The translations under genes were made by a program, and so were the position numbers. This document shows, piece by piece, positions 1-9,060 of a stretch of DNA of 64,000 nucleotides (position 1 is its first letter; each line of letters starts with the position of its first letter). A model generated the notes under the pieces. It saw only the letters and a list, made by a program, of their open reading frames with translations, did no database searches and was not told where the DNA came from. Location of the stretch: assembly GCA_965231765.1 (NCBI GenBank), contig OZ246887.1, forward strand, positions 4,712,001-4,776,000. The letters are read 5' to 3'. The stretch comes from JAAXHF01 sp963665955. GTDB lineage: Bacteria; Desulfobacterota; Binatia; Bin18.

Positions 1-851
1 CAGCCCCGGCCATTGTCCAGGAGCAGGGGCGCATACAGCTGAGGTGTTTCTGGCGTGTCATTTTTCTGAAAGGTCCACTGCATTCCACCATCCGAGGTCG
101 TGACAATCTTGCCTTCCAGGCCAACGGCGATACCCTCTGAGACGGAGGAAAAGTGGACACCAAAAAAGGTCGGCAGGTTAAGCGCATCGGTAATGCCCTC
201 TTGTCCGAGCAGACTGTTTTGCTGTTCGGTCCAGCTCAGGCCCCCATCGGTCGAGTGATAGATCTTGCCAAACTCACCAACCATCCAACCATTTTGCGGA
301 TCAACAAAGTGTACGTCATAAATAATCGGATCGACCAGAGACAAGGTCGCGTCCATGTCCACACCCTCGAGAGATGGTTCAATGTACCCAGATGCCCAGG
401 ACTCGCCCCCATTTGTGGTCCGTAAATACGTGGCGCGATCTCCTACCGCCCAACCGTGATTTTCATCCAGGAACTGAAGCGACAACAAAGAAACGGGCGC
501 ATCACTCTCTTTCTTGTGCCAGGTTTCTCCGCCGTCTTCCGTCTTCAGCAGCAGGCCACCTTGGCCGCTAATCCAGCCGGTTTGGGCGCTCGGAAATTCA
601 ACCGCATACAGAGCTAAGTCTGTCCCGCTGTCTTTCAATTGCCAGGTTTTTCCGGCGTCAGAGGTGAGGAGGATCTTGCCCCCATACCCAACAACAACCG
701 CTTTTTCGGCTGAAACAGCCTCGACATCGAAGAATTTATCAGCAATCGTCATCAGCCGATTGCTGAGCGGGACATCTTCGACTTCGCGAGAGCACCCGAG
801 CAGGAGTGTGAATAGACAGAAGATGGGCCAGCAGCGTAGCATAAGGTTCAT
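1..851 (-). CDS. Ycf48/BNR-repeat beta-propeller lipoprotein, C-terminus outside the window
   Basis: I translated the minus strand from an ATG at 851; the frame stays open to the left edge, so the C-terminus is missing. Residues 1-20 form a signal peptide ending in the lipobox LLLGC, which predicts a lipid-anchored envelope protein. The rest is a series of about 45-residue blades with the BNR/Ycf48 signature: TSDAGKTWQ, KTEDGGETW, RTTNGGESW, HSTDGGLSWT and TTSDGGMQW, alternating with GWISG, GWAVG and GWMVG turns. Ycf48/HCF136 assists photosystem II assembly in phototrophs; homologues in non-phototrophs have no agreed role, and nothing photosynthetic is visible here. It is divergent from the isocitrate dehydrogenase gene, with about 190 bases between the starts. 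Confidence 0.8.
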   Translation of the reverse strand, partial: MNLMLRCWPIFCLFTLLLGCSREVEDVPLSNRLMTIADKFFDVEAVSAEKAVVVGYGGKILLTSDAGKTWQLKDSGTDLALYAVEFPSAQTGWISGQGGLLLKTEDGGETWHKKESDAPVSLLSLQFLDENHGWAVGDRATYLRTTNGGESWASGYIEPSLEGVDMDATLSLVDPIIYDVHFVDPQNGWMVGEFGKIYHSTDGGLSWTEQQNSLLGQEGITDALNLPTFFGVHFSSVSEGIAVGLEGKIVTTSDGGMQWTFQKNDTPETPQLYAPLLLDNGRG

Positions 852-1043
852 AGTACAGCGGCTTTCCAAAATGATTCCGATAGGATAGTTTCGACCGGGT
901 TGCAGGAGTTCCCACCTGTCTACTATCTTCGGGTACGCTTTGCAATCCGCTTAGAGCTGAGATGCGTCTCAAGCCTACGCTGCTATCAGGCAAAAAATGG
1001 CGCGGCAGGGCCCGCGCAAATTTAGCGAAACAAAGGACGGCAC

Positions 1044-3272
1044 ATGGCAACAGCAAAAATTACGTGGACCAAGATTGATGAAGCGCCAGCATTGGCAACG
1101 TTCGCGTTACTCCCGGTTGTGCGGGCGTATACACAGGGGACTGGCATTGAGGTGGAGCGAAGTGACATCTCTCTTGCCGGCAGAATCATTGCCAACTTTC
1201 CCGACAACCTGACTGAGGAGCAAAAAATTCCTGATCGCCTCGCAGAGTTGGGTGAACTGGCCAAGACACCCCAGGCCAATATTCTTAAACTGCCGAATAT
1301 CAGTGCGTCCATTCCACAGCTGAAAGAGGCGATCAAGGAGCTGCAAGACAAGGGCTACGATATCCCTGACTATCCGGAAGAGCCCAAAACTGAGGCTGAG
1401 AAAGCGCTACAAGCACGATTTTCCGTGGTGCTCGGTTCGGCCGTCAATCCTGTTCTGCGGGAAGGCAACTCTGATCGCCGAGCAGCAGCTTCTGTCAAGA
1501 AGTTTGCCCAAAAGAATCCGCATAAGATGATGCAGGACTGGCCAAAGAGCGGGTCCAAAGCCGCTGTCTCCCACATGGATGGGGGAGATTTTTTTGAGAG
1601 CGAAAAATCGACCAGCATGGCAAAAGCGGACAACGTCCGGATCGAATTTGTCGCTGCTGATGGACAGGTGACTGTCCTCAAAGACCAGCTGCCTCTGCTC
1701 GAAGGCGAAGTGATCGATACGTCTGTCATGAATGTGAAGGCGTTGCGCAAGTTCTTTGCTGCGCAGATGGACGTCGCAAAAAAAGAAGGTGTGTTGTTGT
1801 CTCTGCACCTCAAAGCTACCATGATGAAAGTCTCTGATCCAATCATGTTCGGCCACTGTGTGTCTGTGTACTACCAAGCCGCGCTCGACAAACATGCCGA
1901 TGCCCTCAAACAGATCGGAGCGAATGTCAACAATGGTTTGGCCGATGTGCTGGCCAAACTCGATCGCCTGCCCGCCGATAAAAAAGCCGAGATCGAAGCC
2001 GACATTGCTGCCGTGTACGCAAATCGTCCAGCGCTAGCGATGGTCGATTCGAGAAAAGGTATCACTAACCTGCATGTGCCCAATGACGTTATCGTCGATG
2101 CGTCCATGCCGAATGTCGTGCGTGATGGTGGTCGGATGTGGAATACGGCCGACGAACTGCACGATACGATCGCTATGGTACCGGATCGGTGTTATGCGAC
2201 CATGTATAAGGAAATCCTTGAAGACGCCAAAAAGCATGGACAGTTTGATCCTTCGACCATGGGCAGCGTCTCCAACGTCGGTCTGATGGCGCAGAAAGCC
2301 GAAGAGTACGGTTCGCATGACAAGACCTTTGAAGCACCAGCTGATGGAAAGATTCGGGTTGTTGATGCTTCCGGGGTCACACTCCTTGAGCAGACAGTAC
2401 AAGTCGGCGATATTTTCAGAATGTGTCAGACCAAGGATGCACCTATTCGCGACTGGGTCCGCCTAGCGGTGTCGAGAGCAAAAGCGACTGGCGCCCCGGC
2501 GATTTTCTGGCTGGACGAGCGCCGAGGGCACGATGTCGAAATCATCAAGAAGGTGAAGCAATATCTGCCCGAGCATGACACGGCTGGTCTCGATATTCGG
2601 ACCATGAAGCCGCAAGCCGCAATGCGGTTTTCGCTGGAACGAATTCGCACAGGACAAGATACGATTGCTGTGACGGGTAACGTGTTGCGTGACTACCTGA
2701 CTGATCTGTTTCCAATTCTCGAACTCGGGACCAGCGCACGCATGCTGTCGATCGTGCCGCTAATGAACGGCGGCGGACTTTTTGAGACAGGAGCTGGCGG
2801 CTCTGCTCCCAAACATGTGCAGCAGTTTCTGAAAGAAGGCCACCTCAGGTGGGATTCGCTGGGTGAGTACTGCGCTCTGGTGCCATCCTTTGAGATGATT
2901 GCCGAAAACACCAAGAATGAAAAAGCGGCGCTGTTAGCACAGACGCTTGATCAGGCCGTCAGCAAATACTTTGAAAATGCCAAGTCTCCTTCCCGCAAGG
3001 TGCATGAGATCGATAACCGAGGCAGCACTTTCTATCTGGCTCTGTACTGGGCACAGGAACTGGCGGCCCAGAACAAAGATGCGGCCATGCAGGCCCGTTT
3101 TGCCAAGGTGGCCAAAGAACTGGCAGAGAATGAAGCCAAGATCAATGAAGAGCTGATCGCCGCGCAAGGCGAGCCGGCTGATATTGGCGGTTACTACATC
3201 CCCGATCCAGTCAAGACCGAACAAGCGATGCGTCCCAGCTCAACCTTCAACGCCATTATTGACGCAGTGTAA
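1044..3272 (+). CDS. icd: Isocitrate dehydrogenase, NADP-dependent, monomeric type
   Basis: It oxidatively decarboxylates isocitrate to 2-oxoglutarate with NADP in the TCA cycle. The 742-residue length matches the monomeric IDH family (about 740) and not the ~420-residue homodimeric form. Family blocks visible include NPVLREGNSDRR near residue 135, FWLDERRGHD near 485 and STFYLALYWAQ near 660. The ATG at 1044 follows AAGGA at 1033-1037 at good spacing, and the residues after it match the usual family N-terminus. It stands alone, with a divergent lipoprotein gene upstream and a hairpin-plus-T terminator downstream. Confidence 0.96.
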   Translation: MATAKITWTKIDEAPALATFALLPVVRAYTQGTGIEVERSDISLAGRIIANFPDNLTEEQKIPDRLAELGELAKTPQANILKLPNISASIPQLKEAIKELQDKGYDIPDYPEEPKTEAEKALQARFSVVLGSAVNPVLREGNSDRRAAASVKKFAQKNPHKMMQDWPKSGSKAAVSHMDGGDFFESEKSTSMAKADNVRIEFVAADGQVTVLKDQLPLLEGEVIDTSVMNVKALRKFFAAQMDVAKKEGVLLSLHLKATMMKVSDPIMFGHCVSVYYQAALDKHADALKQIGANVNNGLADVLAKLDRLPADKKAEIEADIAAVYANRPALAMVDSRKGITNLHVPNDVIVDASMPNVVRDGGRMWNTADELHDTIAMVPDRCYATMYKEILEDAKKHGQFDPSTMGSVSNVGLMAQKAEEYGSHDKTFEAPADGKIRVVDASGVTLLEQTVQVGDIFRMCQTKDAPIRDWVRLAVSRAKATGAPAIFWLDERRGHDVEIIKKVKQYLPEHDTAGLDIRTMKPQAAMRFSLERIRTGQDTIAVTGNVLRDYLTDLFPILELGTSARMLSIVPLMNGGGLFETGAGGSAPKHVQQFLKEGHLRWDSLGEYCALVPSFEMIAENTKNEKAALLAQTLDQAVSKYFENAKSPSRKVHEIDNRGSTFYLALYWAQELAAQNKDAAMQARFAKVAKELAENEAKINEELIAAQGEPADIGGYYIPDPVKTEQAMRPSSTFNAIIDAV

Positions 3273-3326
3273 AAACTGGCCAAAGAGTCCACACGTCAGT
3301 CTAGGCGTTTTGCTGGACATTTTGGA

Positions 3327-3355
3327 GGAGAAGGCGTCTGTCGTCTTCTCCTTTT
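3327..3355 (+). terminator. Intrinsic terminator of icd
   Basis: A 10-pair stem, GGAGAAGGCG with CGTCTTCTCC (one G-T pair), encloses a five-base loop and is followed by TTTT. It lies about 55 bases beyond the icd stop and fits rho-independent termination. Confidence 0.7.
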
Positions 3356-3450
3356 CCCGCCTTCTGTATATGGCTGGGCCAGCGCGGAAACCGATCACCA
3401 GTGTCGAGGGCGGGGAGAAGCGGGGTGATCGTACGAACTTCCTCTCGGTG

Positions 3451-3675
3451 TTAGAGCCTGTCGTCGCGCCGACCTAATATTGACATTGCGGAATTCCACC
3501 ATCTGACAAGCGGGTCACTCGGACCCGAAGTCGCCAGGACCACTTTCACCTTTTCCAGGGCGGCTTTTTTTTCGCTGTCTGGGACATCGCTGTCCGGAAC
3601 ACTGGATCGGATGATGGTTGTGTAATCTGCTTGGACCTCTCTCCATGAGCCATCAGGGTTGGGGTGAAATGGCAT
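3451..3675 (-). CDS. Small hypothetical protein (74 aa)
   Basis: I do not recognise the family. The start at 3675 (MPFHPNPDGSW) is preferred over the in-frame one at 3705 because AAAGGAGG sits just before it. The product is soluble, with no signal peptide or membrane segment. It has a charged central helix (SEKKAALEKVKVV) and ends in WWNSAMSILGRRDDRL. It is convergent with icd and about 190 bases upstream of the SMP-30 gene stop, so it is probably its own unit. The strong ribosome-binding site is the main argument that it is real. Confidence 0.55.
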   Translation of the reverse strand: MPFHPNPDGSWREVQADYTTIIRSSVPDSDVPDSEKKAALEKVKVVLATSGPSDPLVRWWNSAMSILGRRDDRL

Positions 3676-3862
3676 GCTCGCCTCCTTTCCGAGCGCCGCC
3701 AGCACGGATAGCTATCCGGAGTCAACGCTCTGGATGCATGTGTGAATCTTCTCCGATATCTCTCGAATTGTTTCTCGCCTCTACCTCCATGATCTCCTGC
3801 CGTGATACTCCCATCACCTGCTGAGGGCAAGACATATGCCCTGTCAGAAGAGAAGCACAGAT

Positions 3863-4720
3863 TTAGAACCCTGCTTGTGGCACTGGCAAACCAGGAATCT
3901 CTGAACGGGTCCGAAAGACTGTGCCCTTCAGATCTCGTTGATCATTATTCGCGGTGACAACATACAGGTCACACATGTCGGGACCGCCAAACGCGATACT
4001 GGTGATTGTTTTTGCCGGAATGTTGATCCGCTTATCAAGCGTTCCATCCGGTTTAAAACGCACCACTTCGCCAGAGCCGGCCACAACCGCGACCCATACG
4101 CCGCCTTCGATATCGACCGTCATTCCATCCGGCATACCGTCGGGAAGCTTGGCAAAGAGTTGGCGGTCACTGACTGTTCGATCGGCGCGGACTTCATACG
4201 CCCAGACTGAACGTGTGGTGGAATCACAATGATACAGCAGCTTTCGATCCGCAGTGAAACCGAGGCCGTTGGTGACTTCAACACCTTCCCACAGATGCGT
4301 GACCTCTCCTGACGGATCGACACGAAATAACGACCCCGGCGCTGGGGTGCTCTTAAAATCAAACTTGGATATATCGCAGCCGAACGAGCCAACCCAAATG
4401 CTGCCCTGGTCATCAATTGTCAGATCATTCAAGCCAAACAACGGCTTGCCGTCCCATTCACCGAAGATCTCTGTCACTTCACCGCTGTGTTCATCCCATT
4501 TGGCGAGTGACAGGCCAGTCACGAGTATGCCGCCGCCCTCGTTCAGAGCAATACCACCCACCGACTTGCGGTCTTTTGATATCAGCGTTTCAATCTGCCC
4601 ATCCGGGCTGCGGCGGAAGACACCGCCTCCACGTACATCGCTGAAATAGAGCCGGTTCTGATCATCTGTGCGTGGTCCTTCGAGAAGGCCATAGCCAGTC
4701 GCGAGTGTTTCGAATTCCAT
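3863..4720 (-). CDS. SMP-30/gluconolactonase family protein
   Basis: The 285 residues have the six-bladed propeller pattern of the SMP-30/regucalcin/gluconolactonase family, whose members hydrolyse sugar lactones or related esters at a divalent-metal site. Visible blocks are the N-terminal LLEGPRTDDQNRLYFSDV (metal-binding Glu in EGP), a central TNGLGFTADRKLLYHCDS and PDGMTVDIEGGVWVA, where Asn and Asp metal ligands are expected. The start is fixed by AAAGGAGG eight bases upstream. There is no signal peptide, so it is probably cytoplasmic. The true substrate cannot be inferred, because neighbours give no sugar pathway. Confidence 0.85.
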   Translation of the reverse strand: MEFETLATGYGLLEGPRTDDQNRLYFSDVRGGGVFRRSPDGQIETLISKDRKSVGGIALNEGGGILVTGLSLAKWDEHSGEVTEIFGEWDGKPLFGLNDLTIDDQGSIWVGSFGCDISKFDFKSTPAPGSLFRVDPSGEVTHLWEGVEVTNGLGFTADRKLLYHCDSTTRSVWAYEVRADRTVSDRQLFAKLPDGMPDGMTVDIEGGVWVAVVAGSGEVVRFKPDGTLDKRINIPAKTITSIAFGGPDMCDLYVVTANNDQRDLKGTVFRTRSEIPGLPVPQAGF

Positions 4721-4823
4721 GCGGTCCCTCCTTTGTCTTCGACTGGTATACTGCCCCGATCAGCCGGACTATTCAAGCGGAAGAATGACTTCTGTTGTGT
4801 ATATTGTACTCGGCATAAGAGTC

Positions 4824-5801
4824 TCAGCAGCGAGCCGCCGCCCGGCGCAGTCGATCCATAATTGCCCGGCCGATTCCCTGCTCAGGAACTGCCTCGATTA
4901 CCAGCCGGTCCAGCCCGAGACTGTCAAAGCGGCGCAGCGCTGCAAACAGATTCGCCGCGGCTTCGAGGATATCGCCCTCAGCCGCTAAGGCTTCGCTAAC
5001 AACATATCCTTCAACTTCTGCTCGTGATCTGAATGTCAATAAACCGACCCGTTCTTGAAGAGCAGGCTGGGGAATGTCCTGACCGAGGGCGAGCAGTGTA
5101 ATCGGTACACGGGGTGCGTAGTGCTGGAGCAGCGTCCCAGGTGAACGTGCATCAGGGCCGGCAGAAGAGGGCATGGCAACTGGGCCGATAACCGCTTCAA
5201 TTTCTTCCAGGCTCACTCCGCCTGGACGCAGCAATACCACTTCTTTGTCAGTCACCGCACAGACCGTTGATTCAACTCCCACCGTGCAGGGGCCGCCATC
5301 AAGAATGATCTCAATCGATTCTCCCAATGTCTCCTGCACATGCTGAGCTGTAGTAGGGCTGACATAACCAAATGGGTTGGCACTTGGCGCGGCAATCGGC
5401 AGGCCAGTTACTCGCAAGAGATTGAGAGCAACCGGGTGGGCTGGCATACGCAGTGCGACTGTCCTCAGTCCAGCAGTTACCAGATCTGGAATAACAGAGT
5501 GTTTAGGCAGCACAAGTGTCAGCGGGCCCGGCCAGAAGCGCTCCATCAAGGCTGTGGCTCGGCGGTGCATATGTGACGCATAGCGGGGCACAAGCTGCGT
5601 GTCGGCGATATGGACAATCAGCGGATCAAACTCAGGGCGTTGCTTAATGTGAAAGACGTGAGTGACTGCCTGCTCGTTGAGCGCATCAGCCCCTAAACCG
5701 TAGACGGTTTCAGTTGGAAAGGCGACGACTTTGCCTGCTCGTAGTGCGCTGGCTGCTTGCTGAATTGCTCTGGGATCAGTCCCGTTGAGAATGTTGGCCA
5801 T
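4824..5801 (-). CDS. L-threonylcarbamoyladenylate synthase, Sua5 type
   Basis: It makes threonylcarbamoyl-AMP from threonine, bicarbonate and ATP, the first step of the t6A37 modification of ANN-decoding tRNAs. Residues 1 to about 205 are the YrdC domain, with PTETVYGLG, KQRPEFDPLIVH and the nucleotide-binding PSANPFGYVSPT. Residues from about 215 to 325 are the extra C-terminal domain that separates the long Sua5 form from short TsaC. The ATG at 5801 gives the normal N-terminus; the ribosome-binding site is weak. It is followed on the same strand, about 100 bases away, by the SMP-30 gene. speA lies 64 bases upstream on the same strand. Confidence 0.92.
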   Translation of the reverse strand: MANILNGTDPRAIQQAASALRAGKVVAFPTETVYGLGADALNEQAVTHVFHIKQRPEFDPLIVHIADTQLVPRYASHMHRRATALMERFWPGPLTLVLPKHSVIPDLVTAGLRTVALRMPAHPVALNLLRVTGLPIAAPSANPFGYVSPTTAQHVQETLGESIEIILDGGPCTVGVESTVCAVTDKEVVLLRPGGVSLEEIEAVIGPVAMPSSAGPDARSPGTLLQHYAPRVPITLLALGQDIPQPALQERVGLLTFRSRAEVEGYVVSEALAAEGDILEAAANLFAALRRFDSLGLDRLVIEAVPEQGIGRAIMDRLRRAAARC

Positions 5802-5865
5802 AGGTGCGGATTGGGGATGAGGGATGAGGGAGAAACTACCCCCCCCTAAATCCTCACCCCCTCCA

Positions 5866-7902
5866 TTATTCCTCCAGCGTCAAATACGTATAACTCCCCA
5901 GAGCAGCCTCAAACTCCCGCAGTAGCTGGTCTCCCCATTCCGGCTTGACCTGTGTACGAGTGACCTCTTGAGCAACGTACTGCCAAAATCTTTCGAGGAG
6001 ATCTTCTCGCTCATACCCAAACACTTTCAGTACCTCTTCAATCTTCTGACCAGGAATGATCTCGGTAATATGACACCGACCAGTGTCATCAACCACAATA
6101 GACGCATCATGCACATGGCCAAAAAGATTATGATAGTCACCCAGTACATCTTGGTAGGCGCCAGTAAAAAAGACACCCAAATAGTACGGCTCACCATCCA
6201 GTGGGTGCAGTTCAAGCGAGTCTTTGATATCGCGCAAGTCTACAAAATTATCGACCTTACCGTCGGAGTCACACGTTAAATCGGCGAGATAGCCTTTATG
6301 GTCAGGAACCTCATTCAGCCGGTGCAAAGGCATGATCGGAAACAGTTGACCGACCGCCCACGAGTCTGGAATAGACTGGAAGACCGAGAAATTACAGATA
6401 AACTTGCGGGCTAAGCGGCGTTCCAGGTCTTCAAACTCTTCAGGCATATTTTTGGCTGTCTTGGCATATTTGAGCGCTCGCTCACAGACCCCCCAAAACA
6501 ATTCTTGGCCAAGCCCACGGTCTTCCAGAGCTAAATACCCCAAGTTAAACAGCGAGAACATTTCGTCACGTTGATCAACGATATCGTGGTAGTATTCACG
6601 GTAGTTCTTGGCGTTTATCTCAGAGTAAATATCGTACATTTCCCGAATGACTTGCGGGTGGCTATCCGGGCTGGGAACGTGAATCGGACCATTGGACAGG
6701 GTCAATTCATTGATGACATTGAACACTAAGAGTGCGTGTGGACCGGCAATCATCCGACCATTTTCGGTCAGAATGATTGGCTCGCGGACATCTTCGTTGT
6801 CACACACTTCTTTGATCGAGTAGACAATGTCATTGGCATACTCTTGAACGGAATAGTTGACGCTTGACTCTGAGGCGGTCCGAGAGCCGTCATAGTCAAT
6901 GCCGAGACCCCCACCAACATCAAGGTAATTGAGCTTGGGGCACAGTTTGTGCAGCTTGGCATACGTGCGAGCAGCTTCTTTAACTGCAAATTTAATGCGT
7001 TTGATATCGGTGACCTGCGAGCCAATATGAAAATGCAACAATTGTAGACAGTCACCGAGATCCGCCGCATTGAGGTGTTTGAGGCATTTGAGCAGATCCA
7101 TGGTGGTAAAGCCAAACTTGGACAAGTCGCCACTCGATTTTTCCCACTTGCCGCTGCCACGGGCTGACAGTTTCAGCCGCAGGCCAATACGAGGACGGAT
7201 ATTGAGCCGCGTGCTGAGCTCTACCAAGAGGCCCAGCTCAGAGAGAGTTTCTACGACAATAAAGACTGCGTGACCAATCTGTTTGCTCAGCAAGGCAAGT
7301 TTGAGGTACGCCTCGTCTTTAACGCCATTGCAGATGATCGGAGCGTCCGGATTATGTATGAGGGCGAGGGCGAGGGTGAGTTCGGCTTTGCTGCCAACCT
7401 CAATGCCCAGGTTATAGCGTTGACCAAAACGAACAATCTCCTGCACGACTTCTTTCTTTTGGTTGGCCTTAATCGGGTAGGCCGGGATATACTCTCTCTT
7501 GTAGTCAAACTCTTCGATAGCTCTGCGAAAGGCATCGACCAGCTTCTGAATCTGACAGTCGAGGATCTGGGGGAAGCGCAAGACCAGCGGAGCTGAGAAG
7601 CCACGCTGATGCAGTTCGGTCAGCACATCTTTCACAGCAACTGGAGTATTACGGATTTGTGGAAAGGCGAGGACAACGTCTCCGTCACGGTTCACATCAA
7701 AGTATTCGCCTCCCCAGTTGCGTATCCCATACAGGTCGAGGTTTTCCTCTACGGTATTGCCGACGGAAGAAGCCCATGCCACCGCAGACTCAGGCGGGTC
7801 CATACTGCGCATATTGCGTCTGAGACGTTCAGCCTGAAGAGCTTCGGGAGACGAGAAACGTCGCTCGTAGGTATCTCGGACACTCTCTTTTAGCGCTCCC
7901 AT
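5866..7902 (-). CDS. speA: Biosynthetic arginine decarboxylase
   Basis: It converts arginine to agmatine with pyridoxal phosphate in polyamine synthesis. The 678 residues match the SpeA family (about 630-660, fold type III). The Schiff-base lysine is Lys145 in AYPIKANQKK. NYLDVGGGLGIDYDGS is the phosphate-binding glycine loop, and LTENGRMIAGPHALLVF is the conserved block after it. The start at 7902 has AGGGAAAG upstream. It is divergent from aguB and aguA, which finish the route from agmatine to putrescine, so the three genes form one pathway around a shared control region at 7903-8178. Confidence 0.95.
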   Translation of the reverse strand: MGALKESVRDTYERRFSSPEALQAERLRRNMRSMDPPESAVAWASSVGNTVEENLDLYGIRNWGGEYFDVNRDGDVVLAFPQIRNTPVAVKDVLTELHQRGFSAPLVLRFPQILDCQIQKLVDAFRRAIEEFDYKREYIPAYPIKANQKKEVVQEIVRFGQRYNLGIEVGSKAELTLALALIHNPDAPIICNGVKDEAYLKLALLSKQIGHAVFIVVETLSELGLLVELSTRLNIRPRIGLRLKLSARGSGKWEKSSGDLSKFGFTTMDLLKCLKHLNAADLGDCLQLLHFHIGSQVTDIKRIKFAVKEAARTYAKLHKLCPKLNYLDVGGGLGIDYDGSRTASESSVNYSVQEYANDIVYSIKEVCDNEDVREPIILTENGRMIAGPHALLVFNVINELTLSNGPIHVPSPDSHPQVIREMYDIYSEINAKNYREYYHDIVDQRDEMFSLFNLGYLALEDRGLGQELFWGVCERALKYAKTAKNMPEEFEDLERRLARKFICNFSVFQSIPDSWAVGQLFPIMPLHRLNEVPDHKGYLADLTCDSDGKVDNFVDLRDIKDSLELHPLDGEPYYLGVFFTGAYQDVLGDYHNLFGHVHDASIVVDDTGRCHITEIIPGQKIEEVLKVFGYEREDLLERFWQYVAQEVTRTQVKPEWGDQLLREFEAALGSYTYLTLEE

Positions 7903-8178
7903 GATGACACTTTCCCTTTGTTTGTTACGGATGCTTCTTCCGCGGTATCAGTGACACGATCAGTGGATTGGGCGACTCGCTAGCAGCGTTGGGACACCAG
8001 GCAGATCCAGCAGGTTTCGCAGGTTTCGGACGATAAAGATAGTCAAAAAGAGCCCAAACAGCTATATTCTTTGTCCCGCCGTGTCAAGCGAAATGGAGTG
8101 CCTACGGATTTTGGACTCTTGTGGGCTTTCGACTGGCCACGCATTGAGCAGTCTCGGACGATTCCGTACAATACGCCT

Positions 8179-9060
8179 ATGCAGAGTGATTCAGCGGCTG
8201 CCCCTGTGAATGTGGGCCTGGTCCAGATGACGTGTGGAGACGATCCTGGTGCAAATCTGGCCAAAGCCACCCAACGTATTGAAGAGGCCGCCCGCCGTGG
8301 CGCTCAGATTGTCTGTCTCCAAGAACTCTTTTCCTCACCGTATTTCTGTCAGCGTGAAGATACCAACTCTTTCCAGTTGGCTGAATCAATTCCTGGACCG
8401 ACAACTGAGACGCTGAGCCGTGTTGCCGCTATCCATCAACTCGTATTGATTGTGCCCCTTTTTGAGAAGCGCGCCGCAGGATTATTTCACAACACGGTCG
8501 TGGTGATCGATACTGACGGCTCGCTTGTCGGCAAATATCGCAAGATGCACATTCCCGACGATCCCCTCTATTATGAAAAATTTTACTTTACTCCGGGCGA
8601 TTTAGGCTTTCGGACATTCGATACCCAGTATGCTCGTATTGGTGTCCTTATCTGTTGGGACCAGTGGTTTCCTGAAGCGGCGCGCTTAACGGCGCTGAGT
8701 GGAGCACAGCTGCTGTTTTACCCAACTGCTATTGGCTGGCAGCATGCCGAGCCATCAGATGAACGGGATGCTCAGCGCCAAGCCTGGGAGACGATACAGC
8801 GCGGCCATGCCGTGGCAAATGGGGTCTATGTCGCGGCAGTGAATCGAGTCGGGACAGAAGCAGGGCTCCAGTTTTGGGGTTCGTCTTTTATGAGTGACCC
8901 CTTTGGGCGTGTCTTGGCCAGGGCTGGCACGCAAGATGAAGAAACTCTGGTCATGGCATGTGACCTGGGTCGCATTGATACTGTGCGCCAAGATTGGCCA
9001 TTTTTACGCGATCGGCGCATTGATGCCTACACCAACATTACCCGACGCTACCTTGACTAA
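8179..9060 (+). CDS. aguB: N-carbamoylputrescine amidase
   Basis: This nitrilase-superfamily enzyme hydrolyses N-carbamoylputrescine to putrescine, CO2 and ammonia. The Glu-Lys-Cys triad is visible: Glu49 in CLQELF, Lys near 123 in KYRKMHIP and Cys near 160 in LICWDQWFPE. I start at the ATG at 8179 (293 residues, the family's usual length). A longer frame from a TTG at 8071 adds 36 residues unlike the family. No clear Shine-Dalgarno precedes 8179. aguA overlaps its 3' end, so the two are translated together. Confidence 0.93.
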   Translation: MQSDSAAAPVNVGLVQMTCGDDPGANLAKATQRIEEAARRGAQIVCLQELFSSPYFCQREDTNSFQLAESIPGPTTETLSRVAAIHQLVLIVPLFEKRAAGLFHNTVVVIDTDGSLVGKYRKMHIPDDPLYYEKFYFTPGDLGFRTFDTQYARIGVLICWDQWFPEAARLTALSGAQLLFYPTAIGWQHAEPSDERDAQRQAWETIQRGHAVANGVYVAAVNRVGTEAGLQFWGSSFMSDPFGRVLARAGTQDEETLVMACDLGRIDTVRQDWPFLRDRRIDAYTNITRRYLD

